From contig NAVB01000268.1 of the NCBI GenBank assembly GCA_002179805.1, forward strand, positions 1 through 38,913: DNA of 38,913 bases. The letters run 5' to 3'. The stretch comes from Acanthamoeba lenticulata (taxonomy: Eukaryota > Discosea > Longamoebia > Acanthamoebidae). Positions within the stretch are counted from its first letter, which is position 1. The number at the start of each line of letters is the position of its first letter. The translations under genes were made by a program, and so were the position numbers. Below the pieces are notes generated by a model. The model was not told the DNA's origin. It saw nothing but the letters and a program-made list of their open reading frames with translations, and ran no database searches. Below are positions 20,784 to 32,100 of the stretch, piece after piece.

Positions 20784-22323
20784 TCACGGCGTGGGCGGCG
20801 ATGCGCTGGTGGCGGGCGTGGACGGCATTACTGCCTGCGGGCCGCCCTGCAGCTTGGCCGCTTGCTCGGCCTCGCGCTTCTTCTTGCGGCTGTAGGCCAG
20901 CCCGCACGTGTTGCACAGCGTGTTGGAGCCCAGCGGGCCGTGTCGCCACTTGGTCGTCTCGGTCCGCTGGCAGCTCGCACATTTTCTGTACTCGCAACAC
21001 ACGCGCACCAATGAGCGATACGCACACACACGCGCGCGTGCGGTGGACAATGCGCACCGCTGCATATGGTTGAAGCTGTCCTTGGTCTTGGGCTTTCGCC
21101 TCCGGCGGCCGCCCGTCTTCTTGTCCTCGCCCACGTCGCTCGCGGGCGTGCTGGGCGTCGCCGCCACCAGCACGGGCATGGCCGTGGCCGGTTGGACCGG
21201 CAGGTGGCGGCCGTGGCCGGGGAAGCCCGGCGGCGGTGGCGGCAAGTTGGCGGCCGCCAGAACCGGCGAGTGCGTGGGCGACGGCTGCTGCGGCGTTGGG
21301 AGCAGCAGCGACGGCGCCGACGGCGACGTCCCCGGAGTAAACGACGACGGCGGCGGCGACGATGACGGCTGCGATGGTGGAACCGCTACCTCGGCCCCGC
21401 CGCTGTGGAGGTGCAGGTAGACGCTCTGAAGCTCGGTCTGTAGCGAGCGCGACATGTCGGCCACCCACGCCGCCTTCTCTGCCGCCTCCTGCACGGCGCA
21501 CATGCCACGAAGGCGTGACGTTAGCATCAGCCAAACGCACGTTAGCAGCAGCCACAAACAAACGTACAGCGTCGAGAGCAATGGCGGCGATCTGGCTGGT
21601 CATTTGCGTGAGGCTGTTGAGCCGCGCGATCTGCTGTGCGGCCGTCAGCATGAGCTGCTGCTGCTGCTGTTGGTGTTGATGCTGGCCCGGCGGCGCCGGT
21701 GGCGGCATGGACGACGTCGCGCTACCAGCCGCCATGTGCGGTGGTGATGGTGACGTCGTCGTCGGCGTGAGAAAGGGAGAGAGCATGGGCGAGGAAGATG
21801 GAGACGAGGAAGTAGACGAGGAGGAAGACGATGAAGAAGAAGAAGTAGAGGTGAAGAGGGAAGGGGCGAGGGCGGTAAGCGGGAGCAGAGGAGCGGCCGG
21901 TCCAGGAGGCGTAGTTGAGGCCAGTGGAGGGAAGTGGAAAGGAGGTAGTCGTGGCGGTGGTGGTGAAGCCAACATAGCTGAGGTAGTGGGGAGAGGTGCC
22001 GACTGGTTCATAACGAAACTGTTCTCGGTGTCGTCTTCGTCCTTGATGGCAACGAAATGGGCCTGGTTGGGGTTGGATCGGACAAAGTCCTTCTTCGTGG
22101 TAGTAGTAGTAGTGGTAGTAGTAGTAGATGACGATGGCAACGACGAGCTCGCAGGCCCTGGTGCGTAGAACAAGCTTGTAGTGGTGGTTGTGCTCGCCAC
22201 GCCTGGTCGCTCAGGCGCCGGGGGACTCAACGAAGCAAGAGAAGGAGCGGCTGGTTGTGTAGCGGCTTCTTGCAGCTCCATGGCAAGGCTTTGTTCTTCC
22301 GTTCGCGCTTCTGCTTTGGGCAT
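20784..22323 (-). CDS. GATA-type zinc-finger transcription factor
   Basis: GATA factors bind (A/T)GATA(A/G) through one or two zinc fingers. Here a single finger lies at the C-terminal end (20904-20981): CASC, 18 residues including TTKWRHGPLGSNTL, then CNTCGLAYSRKKKR. The 18-residue loop is the form common in plants and in some fungal and amoebozoan GATA proteins. Splicing the intron that ends TACAG|AAAATG joins HMQRK to CASC. A second intron near 21480-21570 joins IALDA to EAAEKAAWVAD. The N-terminal ~350 residues are low complexity: runs of Thr, Ser, Pro and a Gln/His block (QHQHQQQQQQ), followed by a short helical part (LTAAQQIARLNSLTQMTSQI). A basic stretch (GGRRRRKPKTK) precedes the finger. 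The start at 22323 is the first ATG; a second at 22278 is in frame. Stop TGA is at 20784-20786. Confidence 0.92.
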
Positions 22324-23053
22324 TCAACGACTTACCTGCACGCATGAGGAAAGGAGATGTCAGCTCTCCTCTCCGAGAGGTAGTCATCTTGAACGAAAAA
22401 AAAGGAAAAGAAATTCGAGTAGAGCGCAAAATCACAAGATGATGGCCGAAGAAGCTCGGCTCGGAGGACGATGGATCGAGCAGGACATGTTCGTAAGTCG
22501 GGCAACGAAATTCGATGGTGCCCGATCATGATGAAGCGGCGATCTCTTCATCTTTGGTCGAAATCCGATCAGAGAAGGGCCAGTACCGCGGAAGGTCAAG
22601 GTGCCGCAGGTGCCAAAGAAAGGCAAGACAAGTGGGTGTGCTGCGGTGGCGGTTTTGAAGGTGGAAAGGGGTCGGTCAATACCTGATGCCTGGGTTCAGA
22701 GACGACGGAAGACAAGCACGCGGCGCCTTCTTCTCTTGTTTGCAATAATGGGCTGCTGCCGTAGGCGCGTCTCTCCAGCACAAGGAGAGGAGAACTCACC
22801 CGCTCCCCGTCGTCGACGACGGCCCGTCAACAACGAACAACCGCCACCAGGTAGCTAAACGCAGCGTTGGGACGGAGAACGGGTTTTCCCACAACCTGAA
22901 TTCGTCGCCGTGTCCTTTGGGCCCCTTAGGCGCTGGCCGGACAAGCGCGCTTGTTGTTGTGGCCGAGAAGGCGAAATACAGCTGTTGCCGTCGTGGCCAC
23001 CCCGTTGTGGGCGCCCACACAAGCGGCACTCGGTACGGCCCGGCCCGAGCTGG

Positions 23054-23092
23054 GATCCTGCGATATCGTTGCGCCTTGCTTGGGACGTTGGG
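23054..23092 (+). repeat. 39-bp element, copy 1
   Basis: GATCCTGCGATATCG, an 11-base variable spacer, then TTGGGACGTTGGG. The same layout with identical length occurs 182 bases to the right. The flanks agree at 14 of 15 and 12 of 13 positions; the spacer does not match. Confidence 0.7.
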
Positions 23093-23235
23093 AAACAAGA
23101 ACGCCGCGGCCTAATGTGAGCTCAGATTTGGGCCTCCGGGCCACATGTTCGCCCGGTCCAGTGCAGCCCAAGCCCCTGTCCACGATGGGTGTCATCGACT
23201 TTTGATTTTCTCCACGCTTTTCCTTTCGTTCTTGT

Positions 23236-23274
23236 GATCCTGCGTTATCGCGCGTCTCGAGTTGGGACCTTGGG
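23236..23274 (+). repeat. 39-bp element, copy 2
   Basis: GATCCTGCGTTATCG, an 11-base variable spacer, then TTGGGACCTTGGG. It is the direct-repeat partner of the element at 23054. The conserved ends and free spacer look more like a bipartite binding site or structured RNA than random duplication, but only two copies are seen here. Confidence 0.7.
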
Positions 23275-23508
23275 CTCACTCTACTCTTAGCCTGAAAGGT
23301 CACGGAAGCAGATCGTCCCTCCTCGATGCGAGCTTCCACGCCTTGGCCTCGGCCTGTCCGCCTATTATCGGCCGGATCCACAATCATCATCACCTCCATG
23401 TCATGACATCTGAGACAAAAGTGTCACTTTTCTTTGCCCATACATACACCCAAACCTGACTTTGCCATCTTCCTCTTCATCTTCTCTTTTCTTCTCTGGG
23501 CGCGATAT

Positions 23509-26500
23509 TCACAAGTGGACGCCGCCAGCGCTGCTGCTGGTGCCCTTCATCCTCTGGTCGACCTTGACGGTAACGGCGTCGTCGTGGCCGTCATCATGTG
23601 GGGGCTGGTGGTCCGATTGCGGCGGCGCCGCCCCGCCGTCTCCTCCCCCGGCCGCTGTTGTCGTTGATGCCGTTGTCGACTCCTCCTTCACCATCGTGTT
23701 TGCCTCATTCTCATCGCCACCATCTTGCTGGCGTTGTTTTGGCTTCTCCTGAGGCTCGCCCTCGGCGGGCCGTCCGTCCTTGGACGTTGAGCCGGGCCGC
23801 CGGACGATGAGGCAAAAGTCGTCATAGACGACTCCGGAGGCCTCGCGCTCACGCAGCCGTCGCTCGCGCTCGCGCGCCTCCTCCTCGTCGAGCCACATCG
23901 CATACTCCTCCTCCGGGAAGCGCGCCATGAAGGCCTGTCCCAACATCATCACCATCACCGTCCTCATCATCAGCATCATGAATGTGAAGAATGCGTGTAG
24001 AATGGAAGTGGACCTTCCAGGCGGTGGCGGCGATGCGGAAGGCGCGTTCGACAACCTCGCCAAAGTGGAGGCCCAGAGGCTTGACGCCCGCCTCTGATGT
24101 GAGGGAACTCAGCCGGTAGAGGAAGGCCGCGTCCCGCCGCGACAGATTCCGGAGCGAGCCTGCAAACAAGAAGCAGAAAAAGGAAGTGGAAGGTCAGACG
24201 ACTGGCCCCACGCCTATGCGTGTGTCGTGTCACGTATTGTGCATCGGCGCACCAAGCTTTTCCAGGAGGTGAAGCAGCTGGGTAGCCATCGGCTTCAGGT
24301 CGTCCACGTCTGTCTTGCGTTCATCGTCCACGTACCGCTATTTAATAAAAAAATAAAAATAAAAATATAAGATTTAAGATAGAATCAATTAAAAAATAAA
24401 TTCCAAATCGTAAATGAATCATAAAATAAACCACGAGGGGCGTGCCTTGAGAGACTCCATGATGTCGGTGAACTTGGCGCCAAGGAAGCAGATGTCGGAG
24501 AAGCTGAGGTCGTGGGTAGGCTTCATGGCCCGCGCCAGCAACTTGGCCAGCTCGGGCTCCAGCTCCCGCTCTACGGTCTCCTCTTCCTCCTCCTCGTCAT
24601 CGTCCTCTTCTTCTTCCTTCACCGCGCGTCGGGTCTCAGCCCGCCGCCGTATGCGCTCCCGCCTCCGCCGTCGCTCAACCTCATCATCATCGTCGTCTTC
24701 CGCGCTGTCCTCGTCTATCTCTAGGTCGTTCTCATCGTCGTCCTCTTCGTCATCATCCTCTTCCTGACGCTTCCTCTTGCCCACGTTGAGCTGTTTCTTC
24801 TTCTCCTCTTTGTTGTCGTCGTCGTGGCGCGACATCGACGAACCGGAGCCGCGCAGGCCGCCTGATGGGGGCGCCCGGTTGGCCGACGAGGCCGACGCCA
24901 CGCCCTCTTCGTCCTTGAGCGATGTCGTTCGCCGCCGTCGGCTGTCGGCGTCGTAGACGTCGACCCGGCGCTGCGCCGACTGCTGTTGTTTTGGCTGCTG
25001 CGCCGACGGCCGTCGCCGGTTTTTCTTGCCTCGACGGCTGCCGTTGTCCGCCGCGCCGCCGCCAGTGGTGCCGTTGGCACTGCCGCCGCCGGCTGCGGCC
25101 TTGCGCGAGGCGGCGCCGGCACGCGGGACGTCCGAGGGCCCGTGGAGCGGCCGACCCGAGGTCCACACGGCGTCGATGATGCCCGCCTGCCTGAGGCCGC
25201 TGATGAAGGCGCCCGCCACGGTGGCCGGGTGGTCCCGCTGCGTGGCCTCGCCGGCAAAGAAGAGCCGCCGCGAGACGGGCCGCGCCAGCAGGTCGTAGTC
25301 GGCCCCCGTGGCGCCCACGGCGATGAAGGAGTAGGAGCCGCGCGCGCACGAATCGCTGCCCCATCGCGTCACCACCGCCTTGAGCGGCGACGGCGCGTTC
25401 GGGTACGCCTGCGGCAGCAAAATTAATTATGGATTTGTTAATTATAATAAAAGAAGAGATTAAATAACAATAAGAAGAAGAAGAAGAAGAGATGGGTACC
25501 CGCTTGAGGATGCTCATGGTCCGCTGGACGATCTCGGCGTCGTTGCGGTGCTCGTGCACCCAGGCGGCGCTGCCGGCGACCAAGGCCAGCAGGATGGGTC
25601 GGCCCATGCACCGATGGAGGTTGTTGAACAGGAACGACTCGCCCCTGCGCCGTCGGCCCAACCCCAAAATGGAATAATAAAATCAATCAATTAAATAAAT
25701 AAATAAAAATTGAGATAAAACGAGAGGGCACGTACCGATCATCGCTGTTTTCGGGGACGCAGCCGAAATAGTCGACAGAGTCGTCCCAGAAGACGTGCGA
25801 GAAGAGGAGGCCCACCTTGTTGAGATTGCCGAAGCCCAGCCTGCGGATGGCGTCCTGCTTCCAGCTCGGCAGCGGTGGCGTGAATCGCACTTGCCTGTTG
25901 GTCGCTTCACTATTAATTCTTCTTTTCTTTTTCTTTTTTGATTCTAAGAATAAGAAATAAAAAGAACTGAAAATCATAAAAAATAAAATAAAATCGTACT
26001 CTGTCTTGAGGACGCCGAGCGGGAGGGTGACGAGGACGATCTCGGCCTCGTAGACCTGGGCCGCTGTGACCACCCGCGCGGGCCGGGACCGCGCGCCGGC
26101 CTCCGTGCCTTCGTCTTCGCCGTATTGGATCTCCGTCACCGTTTGACCCTGTTATGTCGATGTTGAGGTCATCGAGAAAAAGGAGAAAGAAGAGAAGAGG
26201 AGGAGGAAGAGGAGAACGGTACGAGCTGGATGTTGATGCCCTTGGCTAGCTCCTTGAGGACGCTGCTGTAGCCGCGGCGAAGGAGACAGTGCTGACCGCC
26301 AAACTCAAACTCGTCGTCCTGGTCCCAGTGCTCGAGCGACACAAAGGACAAGTCGGCCGCGCAGCCGTACTCGAGGTTGGCGATGTGCCAGTCAAAGATG
26401 GACTTCTCCAGCGGTGAGATGGCCCCAAAGCCCCCGGTGCCCGTCGTCTGCAGGATGCGGTCGATCCCGCTCCCGAGCGAGGCCGGGGTCCCGTTGCGAC

Positions 26501-28769
26501 CGGCCTGACTCTGGCCCTGGCCCTGGCCTTGGCTGCTGGGCGAGCCGTCGATGACGATCGGTTTGGCCGCCGAGCCCACGGGCGACATCAGAGCCGGCTG
26601 CATGACCGCAGTTCGAATCCCGCCGGGACCGCCGATGCTGTGCGAGATGGGGTGGAGCTGGACCATGCCCTGCCGCATCAGTAGCGCTTGTGCCAGCTGA
26701 AGCATCTCCGGGTTGGGCAGGGGGCCCTTGAACGGGATCTGCGGCGAGCCGCCCGGCCGCGGGCTCTGTTGTGCTGGCGTGAACAACGTCGGCGAGGTCG
26801 ACATCATCACTGGCGAGGGCTTTGGCGACGCGTTGGGCGACAGCTTGGCTGATGACAATGACGATGATGAGGATGAAGAAGACGACGAGGAGGACGTCGA
26901 GGCTTGAACTGGCTTGGTTGCCGCCGCGCCCGGCGTATTCGGGAGCGCGAGGCCGCCCATCGGGCGCGTACCGCCCAGAATGGCGGTCCAGTTGAGCACG
27001 GGCTCGCCATTGTTGGCCAGCGTGAACAACGGCCCTGGCGCCTGTGGCAGCTTTGGCGAGCCAGCGGCCCCTGCCGCCGCAGACGACGGTACGGCCGTCT
27101 TGCCCAGTGTGGGCGAGCCCGTGGCCGCCGGCAGCGGCTTCTTGGCGGGGCCCAGTGCGCCACTGCTCACGAGAGCTGCGGCTGCAGCGGCCGCCGCTGC
27201 GGCGTTGGCGGCGGACTTGGGTGACATGGCCACGCCCGCGGGCGAGTTGCCGCCCGTTGCTTCCTTCTTGACGCTCGCCGAACCATTGGCAAGCGGCGGT
27301 GCGCGGACTGGCACGGAGTCGGGTGCGGCGCCCTTTGGCGCGCCGGGCACGGCCGACGACACTGCGTGCTGCGGCGCCGAGGCGGCCACAGGCATGGTGG
27401 CCATCGGCAGGCCCAAGGTCTGGGCCAGCGGAGGGACCGCGCCCGCCGTCTGGGTACGGCCACGGTTGAGGGTGGCGGTAAACCAGGGCATCACGGGGTC
27501 GGCCCGCACGCCGTAGATGGGCTTGGCCGCCCCGGGCCCCGAGGCCAAGTGGCGCGGGTCGAGCTGGCCGGCCTTGTCGAGCACGAGGTTGAACAGCTTC
27601 TCGACGGCGCTGTCGACGTCCTTGGGCACCAGTGTGGCATTGTGGAACAGCGGGCACTCGTCCCGCAGGCTGTGCAGCTCCGTCCCGAGCTGCCGGCACA
27701 AGGTGACGAACGGATTACCCTCGGTGCCCGTGACGACCATCTGTCCAATCGGCAAGCAGCCACAGTTATATATAAGCGTTGTCCAATCAAAGGCCTGCTC
27801 GTTGGGGGTCGTACCGCGCCGAGGTCGATCTCGCCGCCGAGGACGGTGCTGGTGCTTACGCGACCGCCGATGCGGTCGCGCGACTCGAGAACCAGCACGC
27901 GGTAGCCCATGTTCTGAAGCTGACGCGCGGCGGACAGGCCCGCGGCGCCGGCGCCGATGATAATCACGCGCTGTCGCGGCTCGCTAAACAGGCGCGGGTG
28001 GTCGATAAAGCCAAAGTTGATGAATCCGTAGCGATGCAGAAAGTCGTAGGCTCGCACCGCCACCTCGGAGTATCGTGCCTGCAGGGCAGCGATACACACG
28101 TGTGATGATGATGATGAACGCCATCGCTAACACTGCCAACCGCTCATGCAGTGCCCGCGCGTACCTTGATCCCCTGACAGGCCTCAGCTCGGGGGAGGAA
28201 CTTGCTAAGCTTGCTCTGCCACTTCAGCAGGATGGCATTCCGCGCTGGTGGTGTCACACAGATGCAAAAGCCAATTAGTAAATATTTTAGTATTTTAAAA
28301 ATAAATATATTAATTTAATATAATGGACTTGCCAAGACGCGATGACGGAGGAACACGAACCAGCGATGTAGGCAGGCTCATCCGCAAGGAGATCTTTTGG
28401 CAGTTCTGTTTGCTCCAGCCGGGACAGGCTGTCTGGTGGCAGACCAGCCTGTGTGGCGGCCGCTGTAACCACCAGAGGGTGAGAGGCCTGCAGGGCGAGG
28501 GAACAAAGCCAGCAGCACACGCAGCGAATACGGTACCGTATTCGGGGTCCTCGGCCTCGCTAGCATCCGATTCATCTTCCTCGCTCAGTTCTTATGGCCA
28601 CAACTGATATTAGATGCCAATTGATGCGTGTGTTGTTGTGGGGAGCACGCACCTGGCTGGGCAATAAAGGGTGCATTCTGCTTGGCTCTGCGAGGTCTCA
28701 ACTTACGTTCGACAGTTCGAGAGCCTCCTGCCGATCGATCCAATTATCGTTACGGATGATGAATTTCAT
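23509..28769 (-). CDS. KDM1: LSD1/KDM1-family flavin histone demethylase (SWIRM + amine oxidase) with a disordered insert in place of the Tower
   Basis: LSD1-type enzymes use FAD to demethylate mono- and dimethyl-lysine, classically H3K4. The proposed start is the ATG at 28769 ([15 protein letters not shown]), but the first two introns are uncertain; the frame is firm from EDPEYGT|ASHPLVV on. The SWIRM domain runs from [19 protein letters not shown] through [15 protein letters not shown] to [16 protein letters not shown]. The FAD fold follows: [30 protein letters not shown], then [10 protein letters not shown]. An Ala/Pro/Ser-rich insert occupies 26411-27455. The oxidase resumes with [18 protein letters not shown] and [14 protein letters not shown], keeps the catalytic-site lysine segment [12 protein letters not shown], and ends with [20 protein letters not shown]. 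About 500 more residues follow: acidic/basic tracts, then a second folded-looking part ([16 protein letters not shown]...FRIAATAWK). Stop lies at 23509. Confidence 0.93.
24338..24445 (-). other. GC-AG intron in the LSD1-like gene
   Basis: The exon ends GAG TCT CTC AAG followed by GCACGCCCC. The acceptor is TAAATAG before CGG TAC GTG. Only this GC donor keeps phase 0 into [17 protein letters not shown]; the two nearby GT sites (CTC|GTGG and GTG|GTTT) lead to an early stop. Length is 108 bases. The exon/donor string AAG|GCACGCC is identical to that in the Furry-like gene. Confidence 0.7.
26411..27455 (-). other. Low-complexity insert replacing the LSD1 Tower
   Basis: About 345 codons within one exon encode an Ala/Pro/Ser/Gly-rich chain with an Ala run, a run of 14 Ser, and repeated SP motifs ([29 protein letters not shown]). 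It lies between the substrate-domain segment [13 protein letters not shown] and [11 protein letters not shown], where animal LSD1 carries the antiparallel coiled-coil Tower. No heptad pattern is visible. Confidence 0.8.
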
Positions 28770-29122
28770 GTTTTACGATTGTTGGGGTACTACGTACCAC
28801 GCGAACTCATGGGCAACCTTGAACGAGACAGAAGTTTTTCTCACGACCTCGCCGTTGTGCGCCAGTCGCCGCCCCACGCACCCTTTCTCTTAGAGTTCGA
28901 ATTGAAAATCAGTCTGATCCGGCTGGAGTACACGTCAGCACGCCAAATGTGTCCGCATAAAAACCAAGATATCAAAAGAATGTTAGTTTCCCATTCTTGT
29001 CCTTGAATTGCTTCCCGCGCTTTTGTGGCGACAGCATTTTGTAAATTGATTCTGCGCTACGCGAGAAGAATTGTGGATCTTGTGGGCTTGCAAGGAGGAG
29101 GGACCAGAAGAGCAGAAAGGGG
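28770..29122. promoter_or_regulatory. Divergent promoter region between the LSD1-like and SBNO-like genes
   Basis: About 350 bases separate the proposed start codons of two large genes transcribed away from each other. The piece is less GC-rich than the coding DNA around it (for example 28880-29060). I see no clear TATA box or long motif. The exact left limit depends on the uncertain first exon of the LSD1-like gene. Confidence 0.5.
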
Positions 29123-32100
29123 ATGGAAAAGCGCAAGCGGGGACGCCCGCGTAAGAACCCGCCATTGGGCTCGCCCGCTCCCTCTGCGCCGATTAATCGC
29201 CCTGCCGCGAGCACGCCAACTGCTGCAAATGGAAGCCAAACGCCAGCAAGCGTTTCAGCCACCCCACCAACTTGCCGCAACGGCAACACGTCGCAGGCTG
29301 CCGCGTCGCCCTGTTCGTCGTCCACTCACGAGTGGAAGATGATCATCGAGAATGCACCAGCAGCTGAACTAGAGGAAGGCCAATCCGTGCTTGTCTACGA
29401 AGGCTATCCTGAAATCCTTACCACTGAACCGCCTCTGCGCGAACCCACGAAGGACCCAGTCATTCAGTCAATCGACACTTCGGATGGCTTCTGGTTCGGC
29501 TCGTGTCTCTCCTCTGGTCAAAACGATGTGCATCAGCGCGACTCATCCTCTACTACAGGTTCCACTTGAAGGGTGAGGTAAACCCTGCCAAGAAGGCCAT
29601 TCAAGGCTTTCAACAGGTCAAGCCCATCCCTGCCCGCGAGAACGTTTTCTGCTCTGCGGTGTGGTACGTCTCTCCAATTTTCACTTGTTTAAGTTTTGGT
29701 AAAGTCACGCCTCCTGCTTCACAGGACCAAGAGGAAGAATCCTCTCTGGCACAAGAAGGGCCACATCAGCTTTATGCTCATCAACACCATCACCAATGCG
29801 GTAGCCTATAAGAACGTCGGTGCGTCTCCTTCGTTTGGCTGCGATTCAAGTGAGAATATGTCTCACGTCGTCGTTGAGTGAGTGCAGGTGATTATGAGCT
29901 GCCTGTGAAAGACATGACGAAAGCTAACCTTAACTGGCACGTCGACAAGCACAACGACGAAACTTCCGATGACCGCCTTCTCATGCGCATTGAAAGCGGC
30001 CACCTCGCTCGCATCAGGTCCCTTCTCAACACTTTTTAAACAATATTATCTTTATTTGATTAAATAAGATAGAATGAAGATCTTATTTAGAAGGTCACAC
30101 GCTCATCCGAGCCGCAACACAATTAATGCACGGACCACAGGCTCTTCCTCAGCACGAGCGATGTGGAGAAAGCCAGAAGGGCAGTGCATGATGGGGCTCA
30201 GCAGCGCGAGCAGAGGCGCCAAAGGGCCAAGGAGGCTGTCGAGCGCAAGCGAAAGGAAGAAGAAGCTGAAAGGAAGAGGCAGGAGGAAGAGGCTGAGAAG
30301 AAGAGGCAGGAGGAAGAAGAAGCCGAGCGACAGCGCAAACAAGCGGAAGAGGCCGAGGCCAAGCGACGGAAGAAGGAGACCAAGAGAAGAAAAGAGCAAG
30401 AAGAGCGGGAGGAAGCCAAGAGGATAAAGAAGGAGAGGGAAAGGGAAAAAGAGAGAAAACGAAAAGAAAAGGAGGAAGCCAGGAAGAGGAGGGAGCTGGA
30501 AGAAAGAGAAAGGGAGAGAGAAGAGGCCAAGGCTAGGGAGCAGGAGAGGCAGGAAAAAGAAAAAGAAAGAAAACGAAAGGAGGAAGACAACAAAAAGAAG
30601 CAGAAGGCTACGGCTGTGACGCCTACGCGGCACAGCCTTTCCTCCACCAGCCTCAAGCGGCGAACCTTCGGAGACACCCAGCCCGATCTAGCTGTTAAGC
30701 AGGAACCGATCGAAGAAGAGGAGAAGCAACATGAAGAGGTAGGCCGCAATGCAGATGGCGATGAAGAGGAGGAAGAGGAGGAGGAGAAGGAGGGGAAGGA
30801 AGAAGAGGAAGAGGTGGAGCAGGAGGAACAAGAAGAGGAAGAGGAAGACGACATGACTTCCAGTCGCCGGAAGCCTATCCACGAGGCGCAGGCCAAGCGC
30901 GGCGTCAAGCGCTCGCGTGAGGATCAGGTGCCAAAACATCGCATGATGGTCGACCGCCTTGGCGGCTCGTCGACTCTCTCAAAGCATGCCCGTCGACCGT
31001 ACCCATCGTCATCCCTGGCGAGTGCGACGGTGGCCAAGCGTGGCCGCCTGGCGACGCCTGTGGCGGATGGCAAGCGGGCGGCAAGCCGCAAGCAGGTGAC
31101 GCACGACTTTGTGGACACGCGGAACCTGGACTGGGACTACTACAACGACGAGACCGACTTTTACGAGTCGGACGACGAGCAAGTCAAGGAACATGAAGAC
31201 GAAGAAGTAGAAGAAGGAGAGGAGGAAGAGATGGAGCAGGAGGAAGAAGATGAGGCTCCTCAAGAGGCGGTCGAGCAGGAAGAGGAGGAGGAACAGAACC
31301 AGGACAAGGAAGAGGACGATGAAGCCGAGCTGGAGTCAGACAGTGAGCTCATCGTGTCTGGCTTTGATCAGGACGTTGAGCCTGAGCAGGGTGAACAGCA
31401 ACAGGAGGAAGAAGAGGAGGAGGACCGCATGGCCGACGAGAAATCCACGCCGGACAGCGAGGCCGAAGAGCCGCCAAATCAAGAGGCGGAAGAGGAGGAG
31501 GAGGAGGAGGAAGAGGTTGAAGATAGCGAGGCCCAGTTTGACTTCATGTGGGTGAAGGATCCGAAGACGCGCGAGATCGAACAGGCGGAGCGTGAGCGCG
31601 AGGAGGCCGAGCGCGAGGCCCGCGAGCAGGAGCGCGCACTGGAGGCCCGTCGAGCAGAACGCGAGGCCAAACGGCGGAAGCGCATCGACGATTCCACCGA
31701 CGCCGATCCAGTGGCTGCCGACAAGAAAAAGGCAAAGTCGTTGTCATCATCCTCTTCGTCGTCCAAGCCTCGGCCCAAGTCATCTTCGTCGTTGTCGTCA
31801 CCCGCGAGGCCCTACCGACGTTTGGCGAAGCTCAAGTCATTCAAGGAGATTGCCTCAACTCAGCGGCGGTCGAAGCTCGAAGACGAGGACGGCGATGGCG
31901 ACGAGGACGAGAAGCACGATAAAGCCAGGAAACGTCCGAAGAAGAACGAGGACGTCGAGGACGACAACGAAGACGAAGAGGAGGAGGAAGCAAAGGACAA
32001 TAAGGAGGAGGAGGAGGAGGAAGAAGAAGAAGAAGACGAGGAGAGGCAGCAGGAAGAGGCTGAGCAGGACGATGAGGAAGAGGACAAGGAAGAAGAAGAG

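Larger units (their letters stand above)
22324..23508. other. Gene-poor 1.2 kb region between the GATA and LSD1-like genes
   Basis: This stretch holds the 5' flank of the GATA gene (left) and the 3' flank of the LSD1-like gene (right). Several open frames of 60-157 codons exist on both strands, including a minus frame at 22926-23399, but none shows a motif, a plausible start context or domain-like composition. A strong donor-like CAG|GTAAGT on the minus strand at about 22330 suggests a non-coding upstream exon of the GATA gene. Two related 39-bp elements lie at 23054 and 23236. Confidence 0.45.

Noticed and set aside
22926..23399. Minus-strand frame of 157 codons in the gap between the GATA and LSD1-like genes
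   Set aside because: Composition is not domain-like, no motif or poly(A) signal supports it, and it overlaps both 39-bp elements.
28671..29006. Plus-strand open frame of 111 codons upstream of the SBNO gene
   Set aside because: It is antisense to the proposed first exon of the LSD1-like gene, shows no motif and spans the divergent promoter.
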